A DNA stretch of 64,000 bases from Pyrocephalus nanus. Its lineage: Eukaryota; Chordata; Aves; Passeriformes; Tyrannidae. The stretch is taken from NCBI GenBank assembly GCA_038380795.1, contig CM076272.1, positions 1,989,001 to 2,053,000 on the forward strand, read 5' to 3'. Made by a program: the position numbers and the translations under genes. The notes under the pieces are model-generated. The model worked only from the letters and a program-made list of their open reading frames with translations. It did not search any database and was not told where the DNA came from. Shown in pieces: positions 48,601 to 58,900 of the stretch. Every line of letters begins with the position of its first letter. The stretch's first letter is position 1.

Positions 48601-51600
48601 ATGTTAGAATATGGAAATCAGACTGCAGGATGGAAGAGAATTGATGAAGGTGGGCATTTTGAAATCAACACCAGCCCTCAAATTCCCAGAAAGGGAGAAG
48701 TAACCAATTGAAACAACCACTACCCTGGGATGGAGAGGGCAAAACTTCTACTTTGATGGCAAAAGAAGCAAAAGTAGCCTTGTTTTCCAGGGATAGGTTT
48801 GCCTGATGGCTGCTGTGAAGGTGGAAACCCCAGGCTTTTGTCAATCAAAGCGTGTCAGACTTTTTCCCTGCTGGGAGTGTGAGGTGCCTGTGTGTGCCTG
48901 GGCAGTCAGGCAGTGCCCACGGACCTGCAGCTGCCAGTTCTCCCTCTGCTTACGTGAAGCCACTCAGGTAAAGTGGAGCTCAGCCAAAGGGAGGAGTTCT
49001 GGGAGGCAGCTTCAGGCTCAGAGGTTCTTTGTGTTGTCTTGGAGCAGCACCAGCAGCTTAAGAACAAGCATTTTTTGGTGGGGTTCCCAGCACTGCTACT
49101 TCTCTGTGGGCATGTGGCATATAAAATGCTACTCTGGGTGAGGAAATAACCTGGCTAGAGGATTTGACCAGTTAAAAGAAAACATCTGGATGATTCTAGT
49201 CACCAGGTCTTTCTGGGTCAGTAGCTGACAAAAAGGACTGGTTACAAGTTAGTTCAATTAGGTAAAAATTAACACTGCTTTGCTGAGTATGATTTAGTCT
49301 GCTTTGTCACTGCTGGGATTTTTGGGGTCTGCAGTGATGTGATGCAGGTGATTTGCTGAACTGACTCAGAAATGAAGACCCCCATGGGCAGGGGAGGAAT
49401 GGTCCCTGCAGAGCCTCGTTCAGATGTGCTGCTGGCCTGTGAGTGGGGAGGGACCAGGGCTTTGGGGTTCCCCTGCAGTTGTGGGGCCACCCTCAGTGTG
49501 CTGAAGTGCCTGTCATTCCACAAGGCAATTTAGAACTCAGTAACTGGCTCTCAGTCAGCCAGATGTGGAACCTGATGGCTGAAGAACAGATATCGAGACA
49601 ACTGAGCAGCTCCAAACCTGGTGAAGGTGGTGAACCCAGTAAGTGGTCACCAGAACACATTTGGCAATTTATCCTTAAAATACAGAAGAAAGCCACAACT
49701 TAGTATGTAGGAGTGATACAAATCAGTACTTACCAATATAAGACCACTTTGACCCTGTTTAAAGACAAAGAAAACATTACTGTGAATATTTGAAATTGAT
49801 CTTACTCTGTAAAGAAACAAATTGCTGCTCAAACCCCTGTGCTGAACTGTGCAAGACTTTCATCTGTTTTCCCAGCCCCAGCTGCTGAGCAAACCACAGA
49901 CACTTCCAAAGATTATGAACCTTTCTCACCCAGATTATAATCATAATTGTCCCTGTAATCCTGCTCATAAACTGTTGACAGTCTATATTTTTTTCCTCTG
50001 GTGGAATATCCACAGACTTTGTGTGTAGGTACATCCCTGATTTTTTTCTGGCTAGGAAGCAAAGGAATTTCAATGGGGTGTACAACAACGAACCCCTTCA
50101 TGCCTGATTGAGGAGTTTGAGAAACATCAGTGGATTGCCAGTTGCTACAGTGGGAAATGATGGACAGTCATTTCTGTACAGCTCTGGGATTTGCCAACTG
50201 AAACAGAAATTAATAGACTGTGAAAAAGAGGGAGTATGATACATGAACCCCTAGAGCTCAGAGAATCCTGGGAGTGGGGATGAGTGTTAAAAGGATCAAT
50301 ACTCACCCACTGCTCAAGGAACTGAACTTGGGACAGTGTCTCTGCATGTCTTTGGAAATGTCTTCACTTATTAAAAGCTCTTTTAAGTGATTTTATTCCT
50401 AGTCCTGAAGCCTACAACCATACAGCTTGCTGCACAGTTAGAGGTGCTTGTCCTGACAGACCTGAACAGTTCTGGTTATGGGGCTCATGCAGATCTTAAT
50501 TCTTTGCAAATTTAATTTTGCTTCTGCTTAGAAAGCAGTCCTGAATTACAGGCCTTGCAAGCACTCAGTGTGCCTGTGAGTGTGTGCAGGCAGGCAGGCA
50601 GATAGATAATTATCCTTACAGGCACCATGGCTGGCTCTTGGCTGAATTTCCTGTGCTCTGAAATGCTGTCACAGGTACAGCTCTTCTCCAGGGGATGGTG
50701 TGTGAAATGTTGGGGATTAATTTGTAGGGAAGTGCAAAACAGCTGCACTTGGCTCTTTTGTGTTGGTATTTTGTATCAGCCTGGAACATTGAACTCTCAG
50801 CTTCCAGTCTGTTGGGACCACTGTGCCTGGTTCTTTTCCACTGGAATTTTCAAAGCTGTGTAATCAGCCTGACTGAAGACCTCAAGTTCTCCTTGTAGAA
50901 GAGTTCATGTACTGTCTTTGATTCCAGAGGGGAAACCTCATTTTCCTCTCCCCTTTCACTCTGCAGGGATTATCTCTGAGTGAGGTTCTTTGGGGGTTCC
51001 TTGTGTCTTCTGCTCAGAACATGCTGCAGGTAAAACTTGCATAAAGATAGCAATTGACTGGCAGCAAGTTTTAGAAATATCCTCATCTGAGCAGGGTTTG
51101 AAGAAATATTGGCTTAGCTACAATAGCTGCTCTGTTCTTGCTCTTACTGACCACTGAAATGTGTGTGGAGTGTCAGAACTATGATTTTCACAATCTAGAA
51201 TAACCTTAAAGCAACCAATTTCAAATATTTTCAATACTATGGCCAGTTAAACCACTTGACACAAAAATAAATGCAAGCTTCAAGTCTTTTGCCAAGTGAA
51301 ATATTCCTTAGCCCGTGAGCATCTTGATGATCTGCAGTTCACTGCCACTTCACTGGTGAGCACAACCACAGCAGCTGGTGCAGGTTGGGCTGAGGCACAT
51401 CTGTACCCCCTTCAGCCAGCTCAGGTCAGGACATGAAGAGGTGACCAAATTGCAGAATCTTCTTCTTCTTCTTGATCTGGGCTGGATGATCACACAGAGC
51501 TGCCAACCTCAGGCTGTGAGCAAGGTTATTACCCTTACTCTGGCTTACATCTGGCAGAGGGGGGTTCCTGGAGCAGAGAATCTGCCTTTGACTGATCAAT

Positions 51601-52693
51601 AGACAGGGAAAAAATACCTTTCCAATGTCACTTGGGCACTGGGAAAGTGGGAATGGTTGTAGTTGTGATAATCTACCTGGGAAGATGTCAGGGATAGGCA
51701 GATACTGTAGCTCCTGCCATTCCTTGGTCCAAATTCTAAGATAGGAGCTCTCCAGCATTCCCTTCAGGATGTCTTTTCAACACATCCTTTCAACTGCAAA
51801 TCTTCTGTGTGGTCACAGAAAACACCCAGAAAGCAAAAAGTTTATTCTGTTATTCTGGAAAGCACCTCTGCCCTTTGGGTGGGAGATTCTGCTGGGGAAT
51901 ATTGGCATTTTTCAGAGGATATATGAACAACAAAAGATGACCTTTAAAGTTTGAATTCCACACATTACTCTGCTCCTATGAAAAATGGTTAAATGCTTGT
52001 CTTGGCTGAGCTCTGCATGGAGCCAACAGCTCTGGATCATGTTTGAACCTTCAGGATTTTGGTCCCATGAATTTATGTGCTCAGTAAATCCTCTCACACA
52101 ACCCTTTATAATGATTCCCCCTGGTATCCTATAACAACACTAGGTGGATGATAATTAGCTTGAAAGGGTGAAAATTTATTATAATCAGCTTGAATATATG
52201 AACATCCACTCCTAAAAAGAACTAATCCTATTTAAATATAATGAGGTCTAGTGTAGGGGTTGCTTCACAGGGATTCCTTTTTTCCCCCCTCCAGTTTAAA
52301 AATAAACAGGGGAGAGGGAAAGGTGTGATGCCTCCACTAAGTCTGAGTCTCTGCTTCCTTCTGTGAGAAACAAAAAGGTGACAAAGCAAGGCACACTGAG
52401 CATGAAAGAACTCTGTAATGCAAACTAATTTCCCTTTCCTGAGAAACTGAAATTAGGATACTAACTCCAACCAACCACACATTGCAACAATACACAGTCA
52501 ACTCTGAGCAGGGTATTAAAGCAGTGCTAATTAAGAGATGCCAGTTTTCTGCACACACAGCTGCCCTAAGTTCCAATAAAATAGAAAGCTGAAAGACTTT
52601 ACCATTCACCGGCGCTGGCACTGCGAGTTGTGTCTTTAGGAGGAAAATCAGCACAGTAGCCACTGTGGCTACACTGAAGCTCTTGGCTGACAT
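33552..52693 (-). CDS. CA12: CA12, transmembrane carbonic anhydrase XII
   Basis: CA12 hydrates CO2 to bicarbonate on the outer cell face and takes part in acid-base and ion transport. Ten exons on the - strand join in phase: 52693-52603, 49754-49734, 43716-43537, 41910-41768, 40970-40875, 39573-39510, 39066-38909, 37815-37689, 34432-34348, 33636-33552. They total 1050 nt, 349 residues plus stop (human CA12 is 354). The signal peptide is [19 protein letters not shown]. The zinc ligands are His121, His123 (HLHWG) and His135 (EHTV), the proton-shuttle His is His96 (NNGHS), and the catalytic Thr is Thr228 (SLTTPPC). Cys52 and Cys232 match the known disulfide. Sequons are NGS, NVS and NKS. Residues 295-318 form the membrane helix, followed by a KKR stop-transfer and a tail with GVIYKP. 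No lesions are seen. Confidence 0.97.
34348..34432 (-). CDS. CA12: CA12 exon 9, transmembrane helix
   Basis: 85 nt encoding [20 protein letters not shown] followed by ALWLLKKR, one hydrophobic helix with a basic stop-transfer. It begins with a GxxxS pattern (GFVVS), a type of helix-packing motif reported for CA12. The acceptor is CCTCCCTTGCAG and the donor AG/GTAAGC. Phase is 1 in and 2 out. Confidence 0.95.
37689..37815 (-). CDS. CA12: CA12 exon 8, end of catalytic domain
   Basis: 127 nt beginning [20 protein letters not shown] and ending FISFQE. It covers the last helix and C-terminal strand of the carbonic anhydrase fold. The acceptor is TTCCCTTTGCAG and the donor G/GTAAGC. It joins directly to exon 9, without the extra short juxtamembrane exon known in one human isoform. 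Confidence 0.96.
38909..39066 (-). CDS. CA12: CA12 exon 7, catalytic Thr; GC donor
   Basis: 158 nt from split Asp199 to Gln251. It reads [20 protein letters not shown], then [20 protein letters not shown]. It contains Thr228 (equivalent to Thr199 of CA II) and Cys232. The donor is CAG/GCAAGT, a GC instead of GT. The join is fixed by the protein (SQEQ-LLALET). Confidence 0.95.
39510..39573 (-). CDS. CA12: CA12 exon 6
   Basis: 64 nt reading [20 protein letters not shown] then K, with split Asp199 (Gly in human). The acceptor is CAATCATTTCAG and the donor G/GTGAGT. Confidence 0.95.
40875..40970 (-). CDS. CA12: CA12 exon 5
   Basis: 96 nt, phase 0/0, reading [20 protein letters not shown] then [12 protein letters not shown]. 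This is the central beta strands of the fold. The acceptor is TCCTTTGCAG and the donor GAG/GTAGGA. Confidence 0.96.
41629..41690. repeat. Tandem duplication, 31 bp unit, in CA12 intron 4
   Basis: AGATCTCTGCACCCTTTAAA begins at 41629 and again at 41660. The copies are nearly identical (one C/T difference), so the duplication is recent. It lies about 80 bp from exon 4. Confidence 0.9.
41768..41910 (-). CDS. CA12: CA12 exon 4, zinc-binding histidines
   Basis: 143 nt encoding [40 protein letters not shown] and GKHFAAE. It holds all three zinc ligands (His121, His123, His135) and an NKS sequon. The acceptor is TTTGCTCTGCCTGCAG and the donor GAG/GTAGGA. A 31-bp tandem duplication lies just downstream in the next intron, at 41629-41690. 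Confidence 0.97.
43537..43716 (-). CDS. CA12: CA12 exon 3
   Basis: 180 nt encoding residues 39-97. It includes [20 protein letters not shown] with Cys52, an NVS sequon, and TLTNNGHS with the proton-shuttle His96. The acceptor is CTGATTTACACAG and the donor G/GTAAGG. Confidence 0.97.
43824..43904. repeat. 35-bp duplication and 20-nt poly(A) tract
   Basis: CCATTGGATAGAAAA occurs at 43824 and 43859, followed by A(20) at 43885-43904. It looks like local slippage in CA12 intron 2. A retroposed insert is possible, but no source sequence is recognisable. Confidence 0.7.
48490..48520. repeat. (TA)n-rich microsatellite
   Basis: TTTATATATTTATATATATATATATG in CA12 intron 2. No function is evident. Confidence 0.9.
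49734..49754 (-). CDS. CA12: CA12 exon 2, 21-nt microexon
   Basis: 21 nt reading G-SKWSYI-G across its split codons, matching GSKWTYFG in human CA12. The acceptor is CTTTAAACAG and the donor TTG/GTAAGT. Phase is 1/1. Exon 1 (ending AATG) and exon 3 (starting GTCCC) need exactly this segment to rebuild the conserved start of the catalytic domain. Confidence 0.93.
49930..50103 (-). other. Candidate cassette exon in CA12 intron 1
   Basis: A 174-nt open segment lies between acceptor CTCCTCAATCAG and donor CTGG/GTGAGA. Phase is 1 at both ends, exactly that of the exon 1 - exon 2 junction. Inclusion would add 58 residues in frame between signal peptide and catalytic domain, starting [20 protein letters not shown] and ending in a Tyr/Asp-rich stretch ([13 protein letters not shown]). 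I recognise no family. It may be an alternative exon, an exon of another gene, or chance. Confidence 0.25.
52603..52693 (-). CDS. CA12: CA12 exon 1, signal peptide
   Basis: 91 nt encoding [20 protein letters not shown] then [10 protein letters not shown] plus the first base of Gly31. It has a hydrophobic signal core and the PAPVNG motif found after the signal peptide of human CA12. The ATG at 52693-52691 gives the family's expected length. The frame is open further upstream but has no better ATG. The donor is G/GTAAAG. Confidence 0.94.
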
Positions 52694-52860
52694 CTCAAGG
52701 AAAGACTTGTAATATTCCAGCAGTTCCCAGCTTGCTCTGCACTCTGAAGAAATCCCCCTGCAGACATGTGGCAAGGAGCAGGATGCACACCTACAGAGCT
52801 CCTGCTAATGACTTGTTGCCCTCCTCTCCCTTTTTCTCTCTCCTTGCTTTTAGCACTGCT

Positions 52861-52904
52861 TTTTATAAAGCTCCCGAGACTCAACCCCAAACAAATGATG
52901 TAAT
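52861..52904 (-). promoter_or_regulatory. CA12: CA12 core promoter: TATA box and TGATGTAAT element
   Basis: On the - strand TATAAAA lies at 52867-52861, about 168 bp before the start codon, so transcription should begin near 52835. This gives a 5' UTR of about 140 nt. The + strand at 52896-52904 reads TGATGTAAT, close to the C/EBP-ATF response element consensus TGATGnAAT. There is no CpG island. The TATA call is good; the factor assignment is a guess from the motif. Confidence 0.5.
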
Positions 52905-52999
52905 CAGACCTGCCTCTGGGTCCCAACACCCTCAGAAAAGTGATCATACCCTTCACTGCCTCAGGTTTGGTGAGGGGCTCACAGGGCAGGCTCCAGCAC

Positions 53000-55900
53000 T
53001 CAGAGAGGGAATTTAAACGTGGGAATTAAGAAATGATTTAGCAGAGACACAAATGCTTTGAAAAGCTGCCCTCTTATGGGCCACAGCACAGCAGAGCCTC
53101 TCCAGCCTGCTGCAGTGTCTCCCTCAGCTCCCAGTTTGGGATCAGTCTTTCTGCTGCATAAAGGCCCACTGTGAGCACTGGAGGCAGAGGAGCTGAAGGG
53201 ATGCTCTGTGTGGGACTGGGAATAACTCAGAGGGACCACGGACACTTCCCACGAGAACTGTCCAAGAAAGTGTATTTATTAAACCCCCTGAAAGTAGAAC
53301 TCCATATTTTTCTTTATGAAAAGGTGGGTTCTCTTTTCTCTTTTCCTTTTCTTTTTGCTATCTGTGGATGTAGAAGTCTTTAGCAGTCCATAGAAAAACC
53401 AAGTTTGCTAATGGAATACACAGCAGTTACTCTGTGTTAAAAATAATGTTATTCCAGAGCAGTTGCTCTGAAATGTCTTTAAATCATCTCTGTCTTATAA
53501 AAGAAAGGGATAATAAAAATGAAGTCAGTAACTTCCAGTTAAAGTAAAATTTCCTGATGATCATATAAAAAAAAGGTGAATTTCCATGTTTGCTCCTCAG
53601 CCTGTTTAAACTCATTTCATAGGCTGTGTAAAAATAAGTGAATAAATAATCCTGGAAGAAGGAACTGTAACTCAAAATTCTCCAGCTCCAGGTGAGAGAG
53701 GGATTTTTTTTTTTTTTTTAAGCTGAAAGCTCTTGGAAGCAGGAGAACACACGAAGCAGGGAGGAGTGCAGATTCATGCAGAAAGAGCCACAGGATCTGA
53801 TGTTGTGTTCAGGACATGGAGAGGGGTAGAGAGGAGCACAGGGTAAAAGTTCATGTCCTCTTCTGCTGAGGAATAAACTCTTAAACTGAGTGCACTGTGG
53901 ATAGCTGAGGAGAAGCAGGTGGCATTGAAGGGACTATTGGTTTTAGCTGAGTACATTATTATTTATAATTATTAACTGCTTACTACACCTCAGTAACTGC
54001 TTTGTAGCTTGTATTGATTGGTCAAACTTGATTTTCAGCACCTTTACTTACCAACTACTTGCTCACTGTTATTAGACTTGCTTATTTTTTCCTGCCATCA
54101 TTTATGAGGTTAATAAAGGGAAAGGGGAGCTGATTGGGCTCAGATAAAGATAATCCTGGGCTGCAGTTCATCCCCAGCCCTGTCCTGCCAGTCCAGGTGG
54201 AGCAGCAGCAAATCATTCATGTCTTGTAGCCTTTCAGAAAGCAGCTGTGCTTGAGTTCACTTCCTCTCTGGCATTTTGGAAACCTAGACTGTTTTTTTGT
54301 AATCCTGCTTGCTTTGGTTCAGCCAGATGTAATTAAGAGGGAGAGGGTGTAAGCTATTGAGAAAATGATTTTAACAAGGCTTTTCAAGTGCCACTGTCCC
54401 AAAAAGAGCGTCCTTGTCTGCTGTGTTTGTACAGAAAGGCTGCTGAGTGGGTTGAACTCAGCACACAGTTGTTGCTGCCTGCAGGACCCTCCCTAATGGG
54501 AGTTTGGAAATACAATTTTGTGTGTTTCTGGAGAACACCTGATTTTTGTCATCAGCCTTCACAGAAGTGGCAGCCTGTCTGCCAAGCTGCTGGGGCTGGT
54601 GTCAACAGCTGAAAATTGCCTCTTCTACAGAGAGACTGTGCTGTGTAGGAGGGTATGGACTGAGCTGTTTGCCAAACTGTGCCTTCTTATCTCCTTCCTT
54701 CATCTCCTCTGCCAGTGCTCTTGAAAAGTTCCCCATGATGAGCTATGCTCCGATTCTTAGAATCTCCCTTGGATCTTTTTTGCATTTTCACCATCTACAG
54801 CTCTCCCTCCCCAGTTTCTGCCGTGGCAGAAGCCATAATTTGGCTTCACATCTGTGGGAGGAATTCCAGGCAGTGCTTGTGCTTTGAAGGGTAGCTGGAT
54901 CTAAAGCTCTTTGCTTCCAAAATGCAAGCCCTAAAAAAAAAAAACAAAAAAAAAACCAAACCACCTCCCTGACCAGTTGTCTGCCTGTGTTCTGCACAAA
55001 CTTCTTAGGGCTTGATATTTTATTCTAAGTTTTAAGAAACTTGAGGTTGCCAGCAGTTGGTTCTCATCTCAGCACCAGGCCAAGGCCGGGACAGAGCAGG
55101 GTTTTTAAAATTTGTGGGTCTCATGGGAAGTAGCAGGTTTGGCTCCCCGGTGTGAAAGGCCAGGTGGAATTCTGTGGTGTGGCTTTATCAACCTTTAACC
55201 CACACTGTGTCCTGCTGCCAAGGCAGCAGTAATGCACAGGCTGATGTGACAGTGCACAGGGTACAGGACAGGTGTAAGGAGGTGGGGCATTCCACCTCCC
55301 TCACTCCCTCTTCCTGGTGTGTTTAGCCTGGAAGATGAAGCTGGAATAAAACAGAAAATAAGGTTCTGATGTGAGCAGTGTCAAAGGCCAGGGGAGACGC
55401 TGATACTGCATTTCTTTAAAAGCATTTTAGCAAACATATGGATAAGTGGCCATAACAAGCAGGCTGTGGAGCCCCTTGCATACTATAAACAGAAAGCAAA
55501 GGTCAGCTGGATCCAAAGGCAGCAATTATCTCCCTGCAATCACTGAAATCACTCTGGATCACGGGGCCTTCTAGTGGGGCCTCACTCCCAGCCTGGTTTG
55601 TGGGGCTGGGGGTGCTGGGGGTGCTGCAATGTTGGTGCACACTGCCAGTAAACCCACTCTCTTGGAGTCTCTAGCTGAGCTGTGCAGATAAAACACTGTT
55701 CAGAGCATTGCTGTTTGTTGTCTTTTTTTTTGACACTGGCTCCCCCAGAAAAGACATTCTGTTGTTGAAGTGGCCATTTCCAGATTGTGGGATTTTATGA
55801 GTGGCATTTGTATTGCAGGCAAGTTCCTTGCTTCCTTGGCATGATCTTCCTGCAGGCCTTCCAGTCCCTCAAAATTACTGTGCAATGCAGGAAATCGTTC

Positions 55901-58900
55901 AGTATCCTTGCTTATATCATCTCTACCCTTTTGAAAGATACAGTGAGTTGTTTGACAAGCAGATGAAGCTGAGAATAAATCATCCTTCTGGGTATTCCCT
56001 GTCTGCCTTTCACAGCCAAACCTTAGCCCTGGGAATGCCTTCCTGCAACCCTGAGCACAGGGAAGGTGAAAACCACAGCAGTTGGCTCCAGTTGCAGGGC
56101 TGGTCACAAGTGCTTCCCACAGGTGATCCAAGACTTGGCAGGAGCAGTTTGTGATAGCCAAATTCTTTTTTTATGGACACACAGAGAGCTGCCAAACCAC
56201 TTGTCACATTTTAATGAGCAGATGAGATGTACAAAATCATGTGCTGAGGGTCATGAAAGAGTGAGGGAAGGAGGGGGATTGGGAGGTGCAACAACAGATG
56301 GAAAATGCTGGACTGTCACATCTGGCTGTCCCAGTTCTGCCTTCCCTCCTAGAGTGAGGGCCTGCACCTCACTTTCCTTTGGCTCTCTGAGAGATCTGGA
56401 GGCATTTGTGGTCTGTTAAATTCAGGAGACACTCACCCAAACCCTGGATCTGCATATCTCACTTCAGGAGCTGAACTGTGGTCTTGGTAGGCGAAGACCA
56501 ACCAGGCAGGCAGGAGCTGGAGATGCAGGAGCAGCCAGGGGAGACTTCTCTAGAAAACCCCCAGCTTTCTCTGACAAGATGATGGGTCTGCTTTCTGCCT
56601 TCTAAGCTGAAGCACCAAAATTTCTGCTGTTGCACTTGTGCAGCTTGAATGCCGTGGCTTGATGTGGCCCAGCTCTGTGCCTGTCTGTCTGCAGTGCCAC
56701 ACCTACAGAAAGATGAAACCCAGGAGCAGTCCTGAGGGGAAAAAAGGAACTTTAGTGAGAGCATCAGAAATTCATTTTGAGCCTTGCTTTCCAGTGACAA
56801 ACCATCAGCCTGCAGGAGCAGCAATGTTCTGCACTGTTCCAAAACTGGGGTCTTGCTGACATGAGGTGACTCTTCAAGAGGCGTTGGGAAAGCAGGAACT
56901 GGGGATGTGTGCTGGGCTGGGCTGGGCTGGAGTTCATTTTCTTCACAGGAGCTACTCCAGGGCTGTGTTTTGGATTTGTGCTGGTAACACAGGGGTGTTC
57001 CAGGTACTGCTAAGCAGGGCTGAGGGGACATTCAGTGTGCTGGTGTTTGCCTTCCGAAGTAACCTGATGTGTGATGGAGCCCTGCTTTCCTGGGAATGGC
57101 TCGTAGTGAATGGATTCCTTGGTTTGCTTTCATGCAAGTGCAGATTTTGCATAACTTAGTAAACTGTCTTGATCTCAACCCTTGAGATTTTTCACTTTTT
57201 TTTCCTGATTCTCTCCCCCATCCCAGCTGGAGGGTGGGAGATGTGTGTGAGCAAGTGGCTGTGCCAAACTTACTTGCTGGCTACCTGGGGTTAAACTACA
57301 ACAGAATAGCTGTAAATTCATCCCTGGAAATTAGTATTTAGTGCTCTTGGCTGTAGAATTAGGACTTGCACTTCAGGAGTCACTAGGTGAGGACAAAGAG
57401 ATCCCAGAAAATGTGTCTATGAGACAGAGCCCTTAAAAACCCAACTTGTTAAAAATATTTTTGGTGTCTCAGAATAAGAATATGTAAGAGATATGGAATA
57501 AAATAACTAGGAGGAGATGGACATGTCCATTTAATTTTTTTTAAGGGACACATCAAGATATAATTTTTTTCTGCTGTGTTCTCATTTTGCTCTTGCCTCA
57601 TTTTCATTACATCTGCAAGTTCTCAAGGTGAGAACTGCTTTTCAAAAATCCTTCACATTGGGAGGATGCATTTTGGGTTGTTCAGAGTATGTCTTCAGAA
57701 GGATTCATTTCTCTTGAATTTCTGGACTGAGTGTAACCTGTTACTGTAAAGCAGCTTTGCCTCAGGTCCCAGCTGTTGGGAAAACCCAACTTGTGTTTAA
57801 ACTCCAGACTAAACTGTGCTGCTTAGAATAGGTTGAGCAGCACCCATAAAAGCAGCAGACAGAATGCTGTATTTACAGTGGCTGGAACTATAACCAGTCA
57901 GAAATATTTCTAATCTGGGCGTGCATGTGAGTCAAAAGTCCAAATATATTGCCAGTTCATCCCAGTTTCTGAGAAAAAAGGTCTGTCAAGCACCTACCGA
58001 GTGGGGAATATGTGTAATGAGTAACAAACTGATTATACACAAATTATACACATGAACCTTTCTGGGGCTGATGGATAATGCTGATAGACAATGTGACCTG
58101 ACAGAGGTGGATGTGCTGCTCTGAGCTGCAGCTGTAGGGGACTGGTGATGGTTGCTGTGTGCTGGGCAAGGCTTATGTAATTTCATTTTAGGACATGGGG
58201 GTGACCCCACGTGCAGGGGGTTCCACTCAGGGGAGTGGGGAGTGTTGTTCACAGTGGTGACTGTTTGAATGGTGTGCAGGAAGAGCTGATATCCAAAACA
58301 GGCTGCACCAAATTTCCTTGTCACCTCCCAGGGTGGTGACCTCGGCCACCACATGAGAAGCACCAATGGAACCCTCTGTTTGGAAAACCTTTCCTGTGGT
58401 CTCTGCTGTGACTAACAGGGTTTCTGGGTACTCATTTAACAACATGCTCCTGTGGGGGCGATGAGAAAGGATCCCTGCGAGGTGGCAGCAGACCAGAGCA
58501 AATTTCCAGCAGAAGTTTCCAGAAACCTAAAATGTGAATTCATGGTGTGCTCAGGTGGGCCTTATATAGCAACTAAATAATAGGTGTACACTTGTGAGCC
58601 ACTATATTTGTCCTGTTTGCACACGCTGGAAAGCCCCAAAGTGTGGTTAAAAAAAGGCTCAAGCAAACAGGTCACGAAACAGAGTACAGCAAAGTGGTGC
58701 TTTCTGCTAAAGATGGAACACAGCTTCGTCCTCGCTGCTTTGCACCCCTGGATCCTGCCAGAAATGCTCCTCAGAATAACAGGATGGGTTTTGCTGCTGG
58801 CCCCTGCTGTCTGCTTCGTTCACCACACACGGTCCTGGTGTTGGCTCAGGAGCTGAAATGGGAGATGCTGAGGGAGCAGCCAGACAGATGTTGCTCTAGG

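Noticed and set aside
50307..50390. Exon-like - strand segment with [18 protein letters not shown] and donor TGG/GTGAGT
   Set aside because: The open frame would leave in phase 2, incompatible with CA12 exons, and no good acceptor is present.
51677..51746. Exon-like - strand segment ([20 protein letters not shown]) ending in CCCAG/GTAGAT in CA12 intron 1
   Set aside because: The donor is acceptable, but the only phase-compatible acceptor (TTGAAAAG) is poor and the better upstream acceptor meets a stop codon.
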